Origin: Larus michahellis
Taxonomy: Eukaryota; Chordata; Aves; Charadriiformes; Laridae
DNA: 64,000 bases
Direction: 5' to 3'
NCBI RefSeq assembly: GCF_964199755.1
Contig: NC_133897.1
Coordinates: 68,628,661-68,692,660 of the forward strand
The notes beneath the pieces were generated by a model, which had not been told where the DNA came from, searched no databases, and worked only from the letters and a program-made list of their open reading frames with translations. The translations under genes and the position numbers were made by a program. Numbering within the stretch: position 1 is the stretch's first letter; each line of letters opens with the position of its first letter. Below are positions 39,483-51,592 of this stretch, piece by piece.

Positions 39483-40833
39483 TGGGGCAGGGAAGGATGT
39501 GAGGAGGGACGAGGAGTTTTGGGACTGGTTGTTGGAGCAGTTTGAAGAGTGCAGTTTCTTGTTTGTGTGCAGTGTCTTAGGGCAAAGTGAGGCTTGTCAA
39601 AGGGGCAGGTGTCTGTGTGTTTTTCCAAGAGCCTTGCTGTGCCCAAGTGAAACTGGGAGGATTCCCTGCGCAGGCTGCTCTGCCCCAACTGCCTGTCTCC
39701 CTGGGCTCCATTCCGTCCATCCCTCTAGATGTTAGAAAGCAAGCCAGCTTCCATCCCATTTTACTTTTTCCTTGAAATCCAAGAGAAAAAAGGTGGGTAA
39801 TGTATGTGTAACCATATGTTACAGATATGTATGTGTAACCATGCATGGATACAAATTGCCCTTGAGTACCTTTGAGGTGAGAGCGATTCTACTTCCTTGC
39901 CCTTGTGAAATGAGGAAAGTTTTTTGTGCTTTGTCCGAGTGTGCTTGGGTCACAGTTTCACCAACTAAGGATGGCGACAAGCTTGTGATTGGTGTGGGAG
40001 GAAGTTCTTGTTTCTTGATTGCTCTGCTCTATGGAAAACTTGTTTTGCAATCCTTCACATGGTGGAAACATTAAACTTGCTGGGAAAACCTGGGAGGTGG
40101 AAATGTATGTTTGGCTGAAATCTCTTCCTGGAGGCACGTGTTCATGTGCATGTAGCGTTTTTAAGGTGAAAGTGCCAGGGAAATGCTGCTTTTCAAAGGT
40201 CTTTGTGTGATGGGAAGTGGCAGTCCCTGTGCAGGTTAAGCTGCCCCGTGCTCCCTTTGGAACTCCCTGTCCTAATCTCTCTCCCTCTCAGCACCATTAC
40301 CGATGGTTCTATTTGCTCAGTTTGTGTGCGTCTGGAGGAGAAACGTTTTTTTTTTGAGGCCAGGCACGTGATCCAAATAGGCTGATCATTTCTGACTGTG
40401 CCTAAGGATGGAGTTTGTCGATGAACAAAGCGAGAGGCTTGCTGTGATTGTTGCTCTGCATGTCTTTCTTGCTCCTTGTGCTCACAAACCCAGGAGAGCA
40501 GATTTTGTCTCCGAGGACTGAAGTTTAGAATTGCAGCTGCTTCTGTTTCTTCAGACAGTAGTTGCTCAGGAGTTCCTGTGCTCTTGTGCCGTAAGAAAAT
40601 GCTGCTGTGGATTTCCTGTTCCTCTCTCTTGAAAGGTTGTCCATGAGGAGTGGAATAGAGAGGAGTGTTTTTTGAAAGTCATCTAGAAGGGAACCAGAGC
40701 AAGAGGAGCAGTGTGGTGACTGGGTCCAGGCTGGCCACGGAAATGCAGTTGCCCTTTTGTGTACTGCCTTTTGACCAGGGAAGTGTGTACCTTGTGGCAA
40801 TGAACTGTTTTGTTCTTGTGTCTTGATTTTCAG

Positions 40834-41027
40834 CCTTGTGGGAGTTTGTCGTTCGTTGGAGGGCACCGGCACCTTTGCAAGCCCCAAAAGAGGCAGGTCT
40901 CATCAGAAGACCTCAGCAGACACCCCACAAGCCCATGTATGGCGCGTTTTCCTGGAGAGTGACTTGGATTCTGCACTTAGTTGCTTCTAACCCGACCTGT
41001 CCTTCTGACTGCGAGCAGACTGTAATG
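40834..41027 (+). other. Candidate exon in copy B
   Basis: A 194-bp segment preceded by cttgattttcag and followed by consensus donor GTAAGG. It is open in one frame (opening LWEFVVRWRAPAPLQ). The same exon with the same splice sites is at 56,692-56,885 in copy C. Copy A lacks it. The product is not recognised. Confidence 0.3.
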
Positions 41028-43248
41028 GTAAGGTGCTGAGACATCTCTGGCTAATTGTGCAGGTGCGTCACTGGTGGCCTTCTTTGAAAGGAGGTCTGGG
41101 AGAGGTGTCTGTGTGTGGGGTGAGTCTGCTTTTGGGGAGGGGAGAAGATTTCTCTGCCTGCACAAGAACAATGTCCCTGGCGCAAAGGGTGCGGGGGGAA
41201 TGCCTAAGCACCACTCCTGCTGTGGATTATAGCATCTCCTTGTCTTTGTCCCTAAAGTCTGTGTGGTTTTTCAGGCTGTGAAGTGAAACTCTCAAGTTCT
41301 GGGAGCTTTTTGTGCTCTCTCTTGATTGCAGAGTGGTGTTTTAGCTTGAGAGCTGTGTGCTCTCTGTCTGCTCTGCCTGAAAATGCACGTGAAAGGAGTC
41401 TGCCTGGTTTGTACGCCTATGGGTGAGGTGGTCAGCTGGCCCTTTCCGTGGGGTGGCTGGTGGTGGATGGGCAGAGTGATGGTCATCAGGAATTCCTGCT
41501 GTTGGTACTTGCCCTGTATCTGCTTGGGTCCAGGGGTGGAGATGGTGATTTCTGTGGCATCTCTGGGGTCTGGCTCTTGCCGCGAGACCTTTGATGTTGC
41601 AACGGCGGGCTGCTGTAAGCTAAGTAAGCAATCTCTGACAAGAGTGCCGTGCTAGTTCTTGTGTGGCCAAAAGCCTGGCAATGTTTTCATGGAGCGCTCC
41701 TCACTTGCTTCTGGGATGGTCTGCCTTTTCCGTGCTACTTGCTGTTGACAGCTGTGCTCTGCTGCCTGTATCTTGGCATCCATAAAGACAAGGGGTGTTT
41801 GGGGCTGCCCCCCTCCTCTGTCAGAGTTATTTGGAGTGAGAGGTTGCCAAGCAGGGTTGCACACCAGGTTCATGAGGAGCTCACAAAGCATGAGGTTCAG
41901 ATTGCAGGTCCCTGTGGCAGGGTGACATCAAAAGTGCTGTTTTCCTTCCTCCTCTTAGTTTTGTTTCTCAGGGAAGCTGTGAATGGTACAGCTTTTGCAG
42001 TGTTAGATGTGAGTGAATAGGCATGCTGCTGCATGACCCTCTGCCTTCTTTCTGTTGATTTTGTGCCTCCTGCTGCACTTGTCACAGTGATGCCGAGTGA
42101 TGAGTCCTGTCAAATTTCCCCTTGGGAAAGGGGAGAGAGTAGACAACTTGTTCAGCCCGTACCACGTAATTCAGTTTCAACTCCAAGTGCCTCTTCTACC
42201 TTCCTTAGATATTTAGAGCTACTTTCTACTCATTGGAGGTGAAGGGGGAACGGTGTTTGCAATAAAGCAATTGCTGTAAAGCAATCCTTCTTCACAAGTG
42301 CCACCTGGAAAGAAACATCCCAGATGTCTCCCCCAGCAGTGCTCTCCATCCCTGGCCTGGACCAGTTGTGTCGAAAGGAGAAAATAGTGTCATTTCTGTG
42401 GCTGCTCATTTCTTGATCTCTTCACTCTCCCTCCCACCCCCCACCCCTGCCCTCTCTCTTTTCTGAGAAAAGCAGGAGCTCCCTTGATTGTGGTCGGTGG
42501 CCTTGTGCAAAATGTCTGGCCAATGTTTTCAAAGCACACCTTGAGTGTAAGGAGCTCTTGAATGTACTTGCTTCCTTCTTCTGTGGTGCTGCAGAGCTGT
42601 CTGTGAAAGGCAGGAGGAGAGGTGGGCAGGTGGGTGTGTGCAGAGGCCCATGTTTAGGTGTGCTTGCCCAGCAGGTGGTTGCCAGAGCAGTGGTGGCCCC
42701 TGAGCTCTAGGAGATGTGTGGAATGGATGTCTGGAAGCCTGCTGCCTTGAGTGGGCTTTCTTGTCTTGAAAGGCAGTTGTTAGCTGAACGTCTGTGCAAA
42801 CCTTTGGAGGTTGTCAGGGAAGTGTTGCAAAAGTATTTGAGAGCCTCCGTGGTCAAGGTTTTCTCTAAGCGTGATCCATTGAAGCGTTTCCTAGAGAAGC
42901 CTTTAGAGCATCTGCAGTCTCTGGAGCCTTTGCCTGTGATGCGCTTGATTTGTGCAGGTGATTTTCCCAGTTGCTGCTGGGGCAAGGAGTTGGGTGGAAA
43001 GTGCAGTGAAAAGCTTTCAGTCTCGCTGAGAGAAATGGAAATAACTGATGTGCTTTTTTCCACTGCAGGGCAGGAAGAGAGTGCCCAGGGCCAGGAAGGG
43101 GGTGTTGCCTATTTGTTGGTTCTAGGTGGCTGCTTTTCCAGCACTTGCTCTAGCGTGTCTGTTGGAGGATGGCAGATTGGATGGATCCTTGGTTTCATTC
43201 CTCTGAGAGTAACTCTTTTCAACTGCCCCTGTGCTTTTCATCTCAAAG

Positions 43249-43533
43249 GATGCCCAGCTGGTCTAGAAATGACATCCATGGCTTGCTCTCCGTGGCAGTG
43301 AAGTGCAGCCCCCAGAACTGCCTCCCAGTCTCCGTTGGTCCTGCCTGGCAGTGGAAGCCCATCAAATGGAGTGCAGCTAAGAGTGATGTGGAGTGCCCTG
43401 CTTCCATCGGGGAGAGCAAGGCTGCTGCTGAAGGGCCAAGCTGTGAGGATGATGAGAGAGCCAAGGAGCAGAAAGGAAGGATTTCCCAAATGCTGGAGTG
43501 CTTGTCACGTGCCACTCCCAGGAAAGAGGTGGG
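43249..43533 (+). other. Candidate 285-bp exon in copy B
   Basis: Bounded by a pyrimidine-rich acceptor ending ctcaaag and a consensus donor GTAAGT at 43,534. It is open through 95 codons with phase 2 on both sides, and the frame reads WQWKPIKWSAAKSDVECP and SQMLECL. It is identical at 59,107-59,391. A diverged counterpart remains open in copy A (about 10,810-11,091) but its end differs. No family is recognised. Confidence 0.3.
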
Positions 43534-46500
43534 GTAAGTGACTTCAGGTTTGTAAATTGCCAACAGTGCGGACTAAGGTGAGGTAAATCTCAAGGTCCAT
43601 CTAGAACCATTTATTAGGTGCCCCAAATGATTAGTATAGGTCTTAACAAGTCCAGAGAATTGGTTAGGTATATGAGAAATGCTGGCAAATGGTGAGGTAT
43701 GCATTGTGTTCCTTAGCACCAGGTATAGGAGAACTTATGGCAAGCGTTACTGAAGGTGGTCCTTAAAGTGGTTACTTAAGAACTCTAAGAGCAAAGAGAA
43801 AGTGGGGGATAGAGAAAGGCAAAGCCAGAGCAAAAGCCAGAGGTGAAGAGATGGCCGGTGCTGGTTGCAGCGTCTTTTTCAGGGAATCTTCCCAGGCATA
43901 ATCTTCTTTCTTGGGAAGAATCTTGCCGGGCAGTATCTTCTTCTTTTGTTTCTCCTTTGTTCCCCGCTAGGGGCACTTATTTTCCCCTTTGATGTCTGCT
44001 GCAGTAGCATGGTCCACCCCCCTTGCCAAGGACAGCCTTGTGTCAGGTTTCTCCCTTCTCCCAGGTGATGTGTAGCATGATTTGGGTGGAGGGAGGAGTG
44101 CCATAGTCCTACATGTTGAGCATGATGTCTCTAATCTTCATCAGCATGTGCGGGGGTGTGCGCTTTCCTATGCATTTGGCAGCTAATGAAGCCAAGGTCA
44201 CTTCCCGGACACAATGGCCTTGAGAACTAGCAAGCTCACCACACGAGTGGCAGAACTATCCTGTCTTCACAGGGCATGTCTCTTTTAGTTTTGACAATGA
44301 ATGCTTGTTAGGAGTGAAAGCTTTCTAAAAATCAAATTTTACCCGTTTCTTCCCGGCATACAGGGATAGCTGAAGTCCTTGCAGTTCCCCCCCGTGGCAT
44401 GCCGATTGCTTTGTATGGAGTCACTTTTTCACCTTCTTTTTTTCTTTTCCTTTCTGGGTCTGGCATTCTTGAGCTGTGGTAACGGATCTAGTCCCCAAAG
44501 TTTGTACTATTGTTTTCCTCTTTACGCGTTACCCTTTTGCCCCTTTTGTTTTGCGCTTCATGAAGGCTAGTGTGATTGGGTTAGAATCATGTCAACTGAA
44601 AGCTAAGCCTTCTTGCTTGAGTGCCACCACATAACTAAGTACAGACAGAAAATTGCCAGGTTTTGTTTTGGTTTTTCTTTTTATTGGTAGCTCAAGTAGA
44701 GCAAGTTATTAAACCGCTTTGGAAATAGACCTGAAGTCAAAATTACAAATATGTTAACTTTCTCTTAAACTACTTGCAGCACAGTGTTGCTCAGTTCAGA
44801 ATATTGAGTTTGAGTTTTGGTATTTGATGATCCCTATAGCTACAGATGGATGCTTTACACATAGCAGACAGGTACCCTGAAGAGAAACTCACAGGAGTTT
44901 TTCATGCAGGCTGTGGTTCTGCTGTTGGATGTGCACATGAAACCTTACTGAAGTCACAGGGTTTTTCAAACGGGTGGTTCTCAGTTAGTTGCAGGCTGAG
45001 GAGTTCTGTTGCGTAGCGATGAAAGCATGCTCTGCGATTCAGTGAGAGCAACTGGTATTTCTGTCAAATACCAAGTGGGTAAAGTTGCAATCGTAACACT
45101 GTAGGGAGTGAGCAAGGAATGAAAACGCACGGGGAAAAAGGACTGTCTGAAATTTGTCAATGCTAATGTCAGCTCTGCTGCACAAGGCAAAGTGTTGTTT
45201 TCCTCCCCCATGAAAACTGGCGCTCTGCGGGACAGGATGTTTTATGTGCTGCTGTGCGTGATGTGAATAGCAGAATACTAAGCCCACTCAGTCGATATTG
45301 ATTTCCCCCCACACTCCCAAAGCTATGATTATTGCTGGACATGGATGCTGTTGACAATCCCTGTTTCCCTTGAAACAGCAATACTACCAGTAAGGCAGTA
45401 TTATTTACATTTTTTTCTGCTCTTGGTTTACCAATCTTTTTATTTTCCTTCACGTTTTAAGATTGAGTTGTTAGATTGAGTTGTAGTTATGACAGTGATT
45501 TGGTTTAATGGTCTTTTTGATTTAGCTTCAGTACGCTTTGATTCGGGAGCATTCAGCTATTGAAATCTTCCCAGGAGGGATCACGTGGGGTCTGTGGAAT
45601 GTCAGCATGTGCACGTGGGTGCAGACACCCACGCACACACATACACACCTTAACACTTCTGGGAACATGAGACAAGAGGTCATTTCCCAGGGACAAAACT
45701 GGCATGGTTCTGCAAAGCTTGTTCTATGCCAATAAAAACTGACACGACTAAATACTTGGTGAGATTTTGTTATTAGCTGTAGCAGAGAGTTGATACTGGA
45801 GGTGTGATTCTGTATTGGACACCAACAGGCTTCCCTCAAGAAGCGCTCAGTTCCTGCAGAGTTCTGATCAAAAAGGAATAATTCAGGCTGGCAGAGAGCT
45901 CTGTTCATCCCTCCTCCTGCTGAGCGCAGGGCGAACTTCAGAGTTAGGCCAGCTAACTTGAACATTATTTGTTCTATCTTTATTTTGTTATTTATTGATT
46001 GATTATCAGGTGATTTTTTTCTATATTTATCAAATGATCTTTCTTTTCTGCTGCCTTGCACCATTGTATGAATGATAAAGTTGCCAAAGTCCCTACTGGA
46101 GTCCGCCTGTGGTTTGTTTCTGGGTGCTGGTCTAAGGTGGAAGCCTGAGAAGGCATTTGGATCCCGAAAGCATTTTGCGGCATCCGCTGGTGGTGACGAG
46201 ACCAGGTGGGCTGTGAGAGAGGGACTGAATGCCCGTGGCCATTGTGTGAAACTTGAGGAATTATGGCAATTTATGGAGACATTTCCTTGTGGAGAGGGAC
46301 AGAGTGGGAAGGGCAGCAGCCCCTGTGTTCCCATCACTTGGAGTCTGTACCACTGCGGAACCTCGCTGGCGTCTGCCCCCTTTGCCCGGTGTCTGGCTCT
46401 GCGGTTAAGCATACGTGCCCGCATCATCTAAAATGGCCTTTTTCTCCAAGGCCTGTTCTTTGAAGAGAAGGCGGTGAATTACTGCTTTAGGTCCCGAGTA

Positions 46501-46591
46501 ATATGTAGCAATTGAATGACTTTATAAGGAAGACTAACTCCAGTAGGAAGCAGAAATTTGTGTTCTCTCCCCGGGGATCAAGCATGCATTA

Positions 46592-47025
46592 TGTTATAGT
46601 TGAATTTAAAATAAATCGAGTCCAAAATAGATTCAATAAATATTTATTGAGGTAGGAAGGCAAAAGCACCGCTGGGTGGCCGGGGAGTCACAGCTCCACC
46701 AAAGGCTCGCCAGTTCCAGCAAGCTGAGCAGCTCTTTTTATCTTCACGGAGGTCGGTTTCGACATCTTCGGTACGCCCCTCTGTAGCTTCTTGCTTGAGG
46801 TAGTTTAGATAAAATGTTGGTCACAGAATCAGCTCAAAATAATACATTCTGATAACATTGTGGTTAAGCTTTTTGTCAAACAGGAGTTCCCATGTTGGTG
46901 TAGCAAGATAACATTGTGGGCATGTCTCTTCTGGTTAAACAGGGAGTTCTCAAGACTGCCACAATGGGTTCGTTCCTCTTGCTTAACTTGTTTGATCAGC
47001 AAATCACCTTTATTTACTTATTACA
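46592..47025 (-). repeat. ERV-C 3' LTR
   Basis: 434 bp, TGTAATAAG...ATAACA on the minus strand, preceded by a G-rich polypurine tract (about 47,028-47,041). About 12 differences from the 5' LTR. Confidence 0.95.
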
Positions 47026-47039
47026 ATCCCCCCCGTCTT

Positions 47040-47258
47040 TTATTTATAAGTGATTCGCTGAACAAACCTAGACAATACCTCACAAGCTGCATCTAATTCA
47101 GGATTTTCGTTCGGTATAATTTTCATTTCCAGTTCTGATTGCTTCATCACCATTAGCTGCACTTTTTCTAACCTGCTTTCAACACAGGTTACAAATTTAT
47201 TAATGACACAGGGTCCGAAAGTCAGAGCCAATAGCAACATCATGAGGGGTCCCGCCAA
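47040..47258 (-). pseudogene. ERV-C env transmembrane C-terminus
   Basis: A 72-codon frame opening with a strongly hydrophobic membrane segment (GPLMMLLLALTFGPC) and a cytoplasmic tail, the typical end of a class I TM subunit, immediately upstream of the polypurine tract. The ectodomain and fusion peptide are missing. Confidence 0.75.
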
Positions 47259-47573
47259 AGTAGAAATTAAGGTAGTCAGCCATGGTGACTGATTAAACCA
47301 AGATTCTTACTTCCATTGAATCTTCCCATCGACCTAAGGTCCAATTGAAGGGTTGATGTTCATTTTCTAGTGTCATGGTAATCAATACCATTAATAGGAT
47401 ACCAGCTTTCATTTCCCCACTGTTTAGTACCTCTCTGCCTTCCTCGTCTACTCCTTTGCAGAGAGCAACGGGATATCAAGATCTTCTCGGCAGCAGCAGA
47501 TAGTCTTCAGGGGAATTTTGCTGTTATCCTGTCAATAATTTCCAAGGTCTAAAGAGTTAGTTATCTCTCAAAT

Positions 47574-48110
47574 CTATTTCCACCTATGTGGTTGTTGTGC
47601 CCGTTTCCAGGCGAATCTTATAGCACACTGTCTTAAAACTCTATACCAGTCTGTTTCATATACTTCCCAAAGTTCAGGTACTGACAGTTCCCACCCACAA
47701 AATAAGTTACGAGTTTCCACTGGATCCTCTGGTCCCCTGGCACGTATCAAATCATTGCGACATTTCATACACTAGGGTTGTCTCTTAAATGAAACACAGG
47801 ACCAATCTCTATTACAATTTAGACATCGGCAAACAACCCAACATAAATGTCCGGAAGTAGGGTGTTCTAAGCAGGGTATTCCCCAGAGATCTCCTATTCT
47901 GGGTGATTCGGGTATCTCCGTCTCTGTTTCGCAATAAAATGGAAAAACCTGGGGAGTTCCTGTTAGTTTGTATAATCCACCCCCCCCCGTTTGGTCCGGT
48001 ATCCTTTCTTCACTCCAAGGTGCAAAATATACCTTTCGTAGAGTATTTCCTGGTGATATTTGGAACCATCGATATAAACTATCTCTTAGTTCCCTTCTGG
48101 AGTGGTTCAT
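47574..48110 (-). pseudogene. ERV-C env surface-subunit remnant
   Basis: Frames at 48,110-47,772 and 47,768-47,574 are in the same phase and separated by one stop. The first overlaps the end of pol by a few bases, as env does in class I viruses. The content is Cys- and Trp-containing sequence with no motif I can place. The middle of env, between here and 47,258, is deleted or unreadable. Confidence 0.5.
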
Positions 48111-51100
48111 TTACCGGTCTCGCTTTTCCTTATCTTTACTCGAAGATCTCCTTGTTCCGACGTCACAGTCCACTTCTCTGGGAAGATAGGTCCCTTAATC
48201 CTACTAGCGTGAGTCCATCCCTCTTCTGCTGTCCGTACAGCCGTATCTGTGGTAAGTAAAACAACAAAGGGTCCTTCCCAACGGGGTGTTAGGGAGGTTT
48301 CTTTCCAGGTTTTGATTAGTACCTGGTCTCCGGGCTGGATTCGATGTATGGAAATGTCCAAGGGAGGTCTTTGTACTACCAAGCCCTTCTTTCTTAGTTC
48401 CTGTCTTCTTTTTGTAAGTTCTAAAATATATTCTGTTAAAAGTTTATCCTCGACTTTTGGGTGTTCCACTAATAACCCAAAGTCATAAGGCATTCCATAC
48501 AACATTTCAAAGGGGGATATACTAGTATCTGTTCTTGGCTGAGTTCTAATGTAAAGCAAAGCCAATGGTAAACATTTAACCCAATTCATTTTTGTTTCCA
48601 CCAGAAGTTTGGTTAGGTGTTTCTTTATCTCCCCATTCATTCTTTCTACTTTCCCAGAACTCTGTGGGTGCCAGGGAGTATGGTATTCCCATTTTGTGCC
48701 GAACAATTCAGTTGTCTCTTTAATTACTTTGGATGTGAAATGTGGACCTCGATCTGAGTCAATTACCACAACAGTCCCATATCTTGGAATAATTTCTTCC
48801 AAGAGAATCTTAATAACTGTCTTTGCAGTAGCTCTTACCACTGGAAAGGCTTCTACAAAGTGCGTAAGGTGATCAACCAAGACCAATGAATACTGATATC
48901 TCCCCACCTTTGGCAATTCGGTAAAATCCACCTGTATTTTCTCAAAGGGTCTTTTAGCCAATTCACGACCTCCTTGAACCTTTTCCCTAAGTTGTCGTTT
49001 ATTCACTTTGTGACAGGTTAAACATCCCTCTAAAATCCTTTTAGCTAGACCGTATATTCCGACACAGGCATAGTTTGTTTCAAACTGATCCACTAAAGCT
49101 TGAATTCCCCAATGAGTTTTATGGTGTAATTTATTCAGTATTCCCCGAGCTAATCCTTTTGGAAGAATTTCCCTGCCGTCTGGTAGCAGCCATTTATCAC
49201 CATCTCTTTTTGCTCCAATTTGTTTTAGCTTATCCAATTCTTGGAGAGTGAAAGTTTTATCTAATTTTAGCCTTCCAGGTTCCTCTCTCAAGGTCTGAAC
49301 CATTAATAATGCAGCCCATTTTGCCTCCGCGTCGGCAAGATTGTTTCCTCTTACAGTATGGGTTAGTCCCTTCTGATGTCCTTTTACATGGACTATGGCT
49401 ATCTTTAGTGGACCTCTTAATGCCTTTAAAACTCCTAAGATTAGCTTTTCATGGACTAATCCTTTTCCCTGGGTGTTAATTAAGCCTCTCTCTTCCCAAA
49501 TTTTTCCAAAAGTATGTACCACCCCAAAGGTATACTTTGAATCTGTGTTAATAGTTCCAACTTTATTTTCTAAGAGCTTTAATGCCCTTAGCATAGCATA
49601 TAACTCACACGCTTGTGCGGACCAGGCTTTACTTAATGGTCCTGATTCTTTTATCTTAAAAGTATACCCATCCACAATAGCATAACCTGATTTCCGTTGT
49701 CCTTCAACCACTCGTGAGGAGCCGTCCACAAATAATTTTTCTCCTTCGTCTAATTCATCGTCTTCTAAGTCCTCCCTTATTTTAGTCTGCAAATTTATTA
49801 GTTGGAGGCAGTCATGTGTCAAATCTTCTTTAGGTTCTCCGTATAAAAATTGGGCAGGATTCTGAATAGAAGTGGTTTCCATTTCTAGTCGAGGGGAGTT
49901 AATTAAAATTCCCTCATATTTTAGCAATCGACTATCTGTAAGCCACTTATCAGCCCGTTGTTGCAATACTCCTCAAATGTTATGGGGGGTGTATACTTTT
50001 AGTTCACCTCCTAAGGTGACTTTTCCAACTTCTTCCACTACTAATGCAGTGGCCACTATTGCTTGCAAGCAGGTGGGCCACCCGCGGCTTACAGGATCCA
50101 GTATTTTAGAATAATATCCTACAGGCTTTCTCTGCCCTGCCCATCCTTGGGTCAGAACCCCATAAGCTGTCCCGTTATCTACATTGATAAAGAGTTGAAA
50201 GGGTTTACGGATATCGGGTAAACTGAGGACAGGTGCTTCTACCAGATCTCTTTTTATATTTTCCCAACGATTCTCATCTTCAGGGGACCATTTTACCAAC
50301 CGTTTTTAGTTAATTTTTCGTACAAGAATTTTACTGCTGTAATTTTCTATCCACTGTCGACAATACCCTAATAATCCCAATAACTGTCTTATCTGTCTTT
50401 TATTAGTGGGCGCTGTTAGAGACAAAATTCCTTTTACTCTTTCGGGATCTAATTTCTTGTGTCCCTTTATGAGCCAATGCCCCAAATATTTTACCTCTTC
50501 TTCAGTAAACTGTAATTTGGACTTAGAAACCTTTAATCCCTTGAGGCCTAAAAAGTTCAATAATTTGATGCTCTCATTTCTGACTCCTTCTTGAGTTTTT
50601 CCAGCGATCAATAAATCATCCACGTATTGTATTAGAATTAGTCCCTGACTTAATTCATAAGATTCCAGTAACTGTTCCAGAGCTTGTCCAAACAAGTTCG
50701 GAGACTCTGTAAATCCCTAGGGCAAAATGGTCCACCGTAATTGTTGTTTTCTATGGGTCTTGGGGTTCTCCCACTCGAAAGCAAAATAGTCCCTACATTT
50801 TCCTTCTAAGGGACAAGCCCAAAAAGCATCTTTTAAATCTATAACACTATACCATTTATAATCTGGACTTAACTGATTAAGTATAGTGTGCGGGTTAGCC
50901 ACCACAGGGAACCAGGTAATGGTTCGTTCATTTACGGCTCTCAGATCTTGTACTAAACGATAGGACCCATCCGGCTTCTTTACGGGCAATATGGGAGTAT
51001 TGTGGGGAGACATACAGGGTTCCAAAAGCCCTTGGGCCAAAAGTCTCTCAATTACTGGCTGCAACCCTTCTCTCCCCTCCCTAGAGATGGGATACTGTTT

Positions 51101-51592
51101 TATCCTAATTGGCTGGTCTGGGTCTTTTATGGAGACCGTGATCGGTTTGATATTTAATTTTCCCACCGACCCTGGGCTATACCAAGTTTCTGGATTAATC
51201 TTGGCTTCATCTTCTGCAGTTAATAAGCATAATCTTACTTTTAATTTCTCTTGCTCTACTTCCAAATTGATTCCTAATTCCACCATCAGGTCTCGTCCCA
51301 AGAGGTTATACTCAGCTTCTGGGACCAATAAAAATGTTCCCACTCCATATTTATTTGGGGTTTCTATTGTTAGATTCCTTATCAGGGGCACCTTAAAAGG
51401 TTCCCCCTCTGCACCAATTACTTGGAGTTTATCCTTTGATTCAACACATCCAGATGGTAACTTTTGGACTGTTGATCTTTTGGCACCCGAGTCTACAAGG
51501 GACTCGAACACTTCGTGCTGAGGACCCAATTTCAATTTTATCAAGGGCTCAGTAACCTTTGGGGTCCCCAGCAAATAGAGCCCCTGACCCCC
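48107..51592 (-). pseudogene. ERV-C pro-pol (protease, RT, RNase H, integrase) with three stops
   Basis: One continuous frame is interrupted by TAG at 50,719-50,717, TAA at 50,308-50,306 and TGA at 49,975-49,973. Protease has the DSGA active site and a later LLGRDL. RT shows VIDLKDAF with its catalytic Asp, then a stop exactly where the Gln of the conserved LPQGF motif belongs, then YVDD. RNase H opens FVDGSS. Integrase keeps the HHCC-type zinc region (HKTHWG, C-x2-C) and all three acidic catalytic positions (QVDF, DSDRGPHF, SGKVERMN). The last 619 codons, from 49,966, are uninterrupted. Confidence 0.9.

Larger units (their letters stand above)
39483..46591 (+). repeat. Segmental duplicate copy B
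   Basis: Matches 55,341-62,991 (copy C) at a constant offset of 15,858 bp up to about 46,250, then continues to match after the solo LTR in copy C. Differences are rare single bases over most of the length, so the duplication is recent. Shared content includes the exon candidates near 40.8 and 43.2 kb and repeated short open frames. The left edge is at about 39,483 and the right edge is where the ERV-C LTR begins (46,592). Confidence 0.95.

Noticed and set aside
42707..43063. 118-codon minus-strand frame found in copies A, B and C
   Set aside because: Shared because the DNA is duplicated. It is antisense to a plus-strand frame of similar length and differences fall evenly over codon positions, so there is no evidence of coding.
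45528..46427. 299-codon minus-strand frame in copy B
   Set aside because: In copy C the same region is broken by a one-base change in the ctgaat stretch and by the solo LTR. It has no motif and includes a CA-repeat translation.
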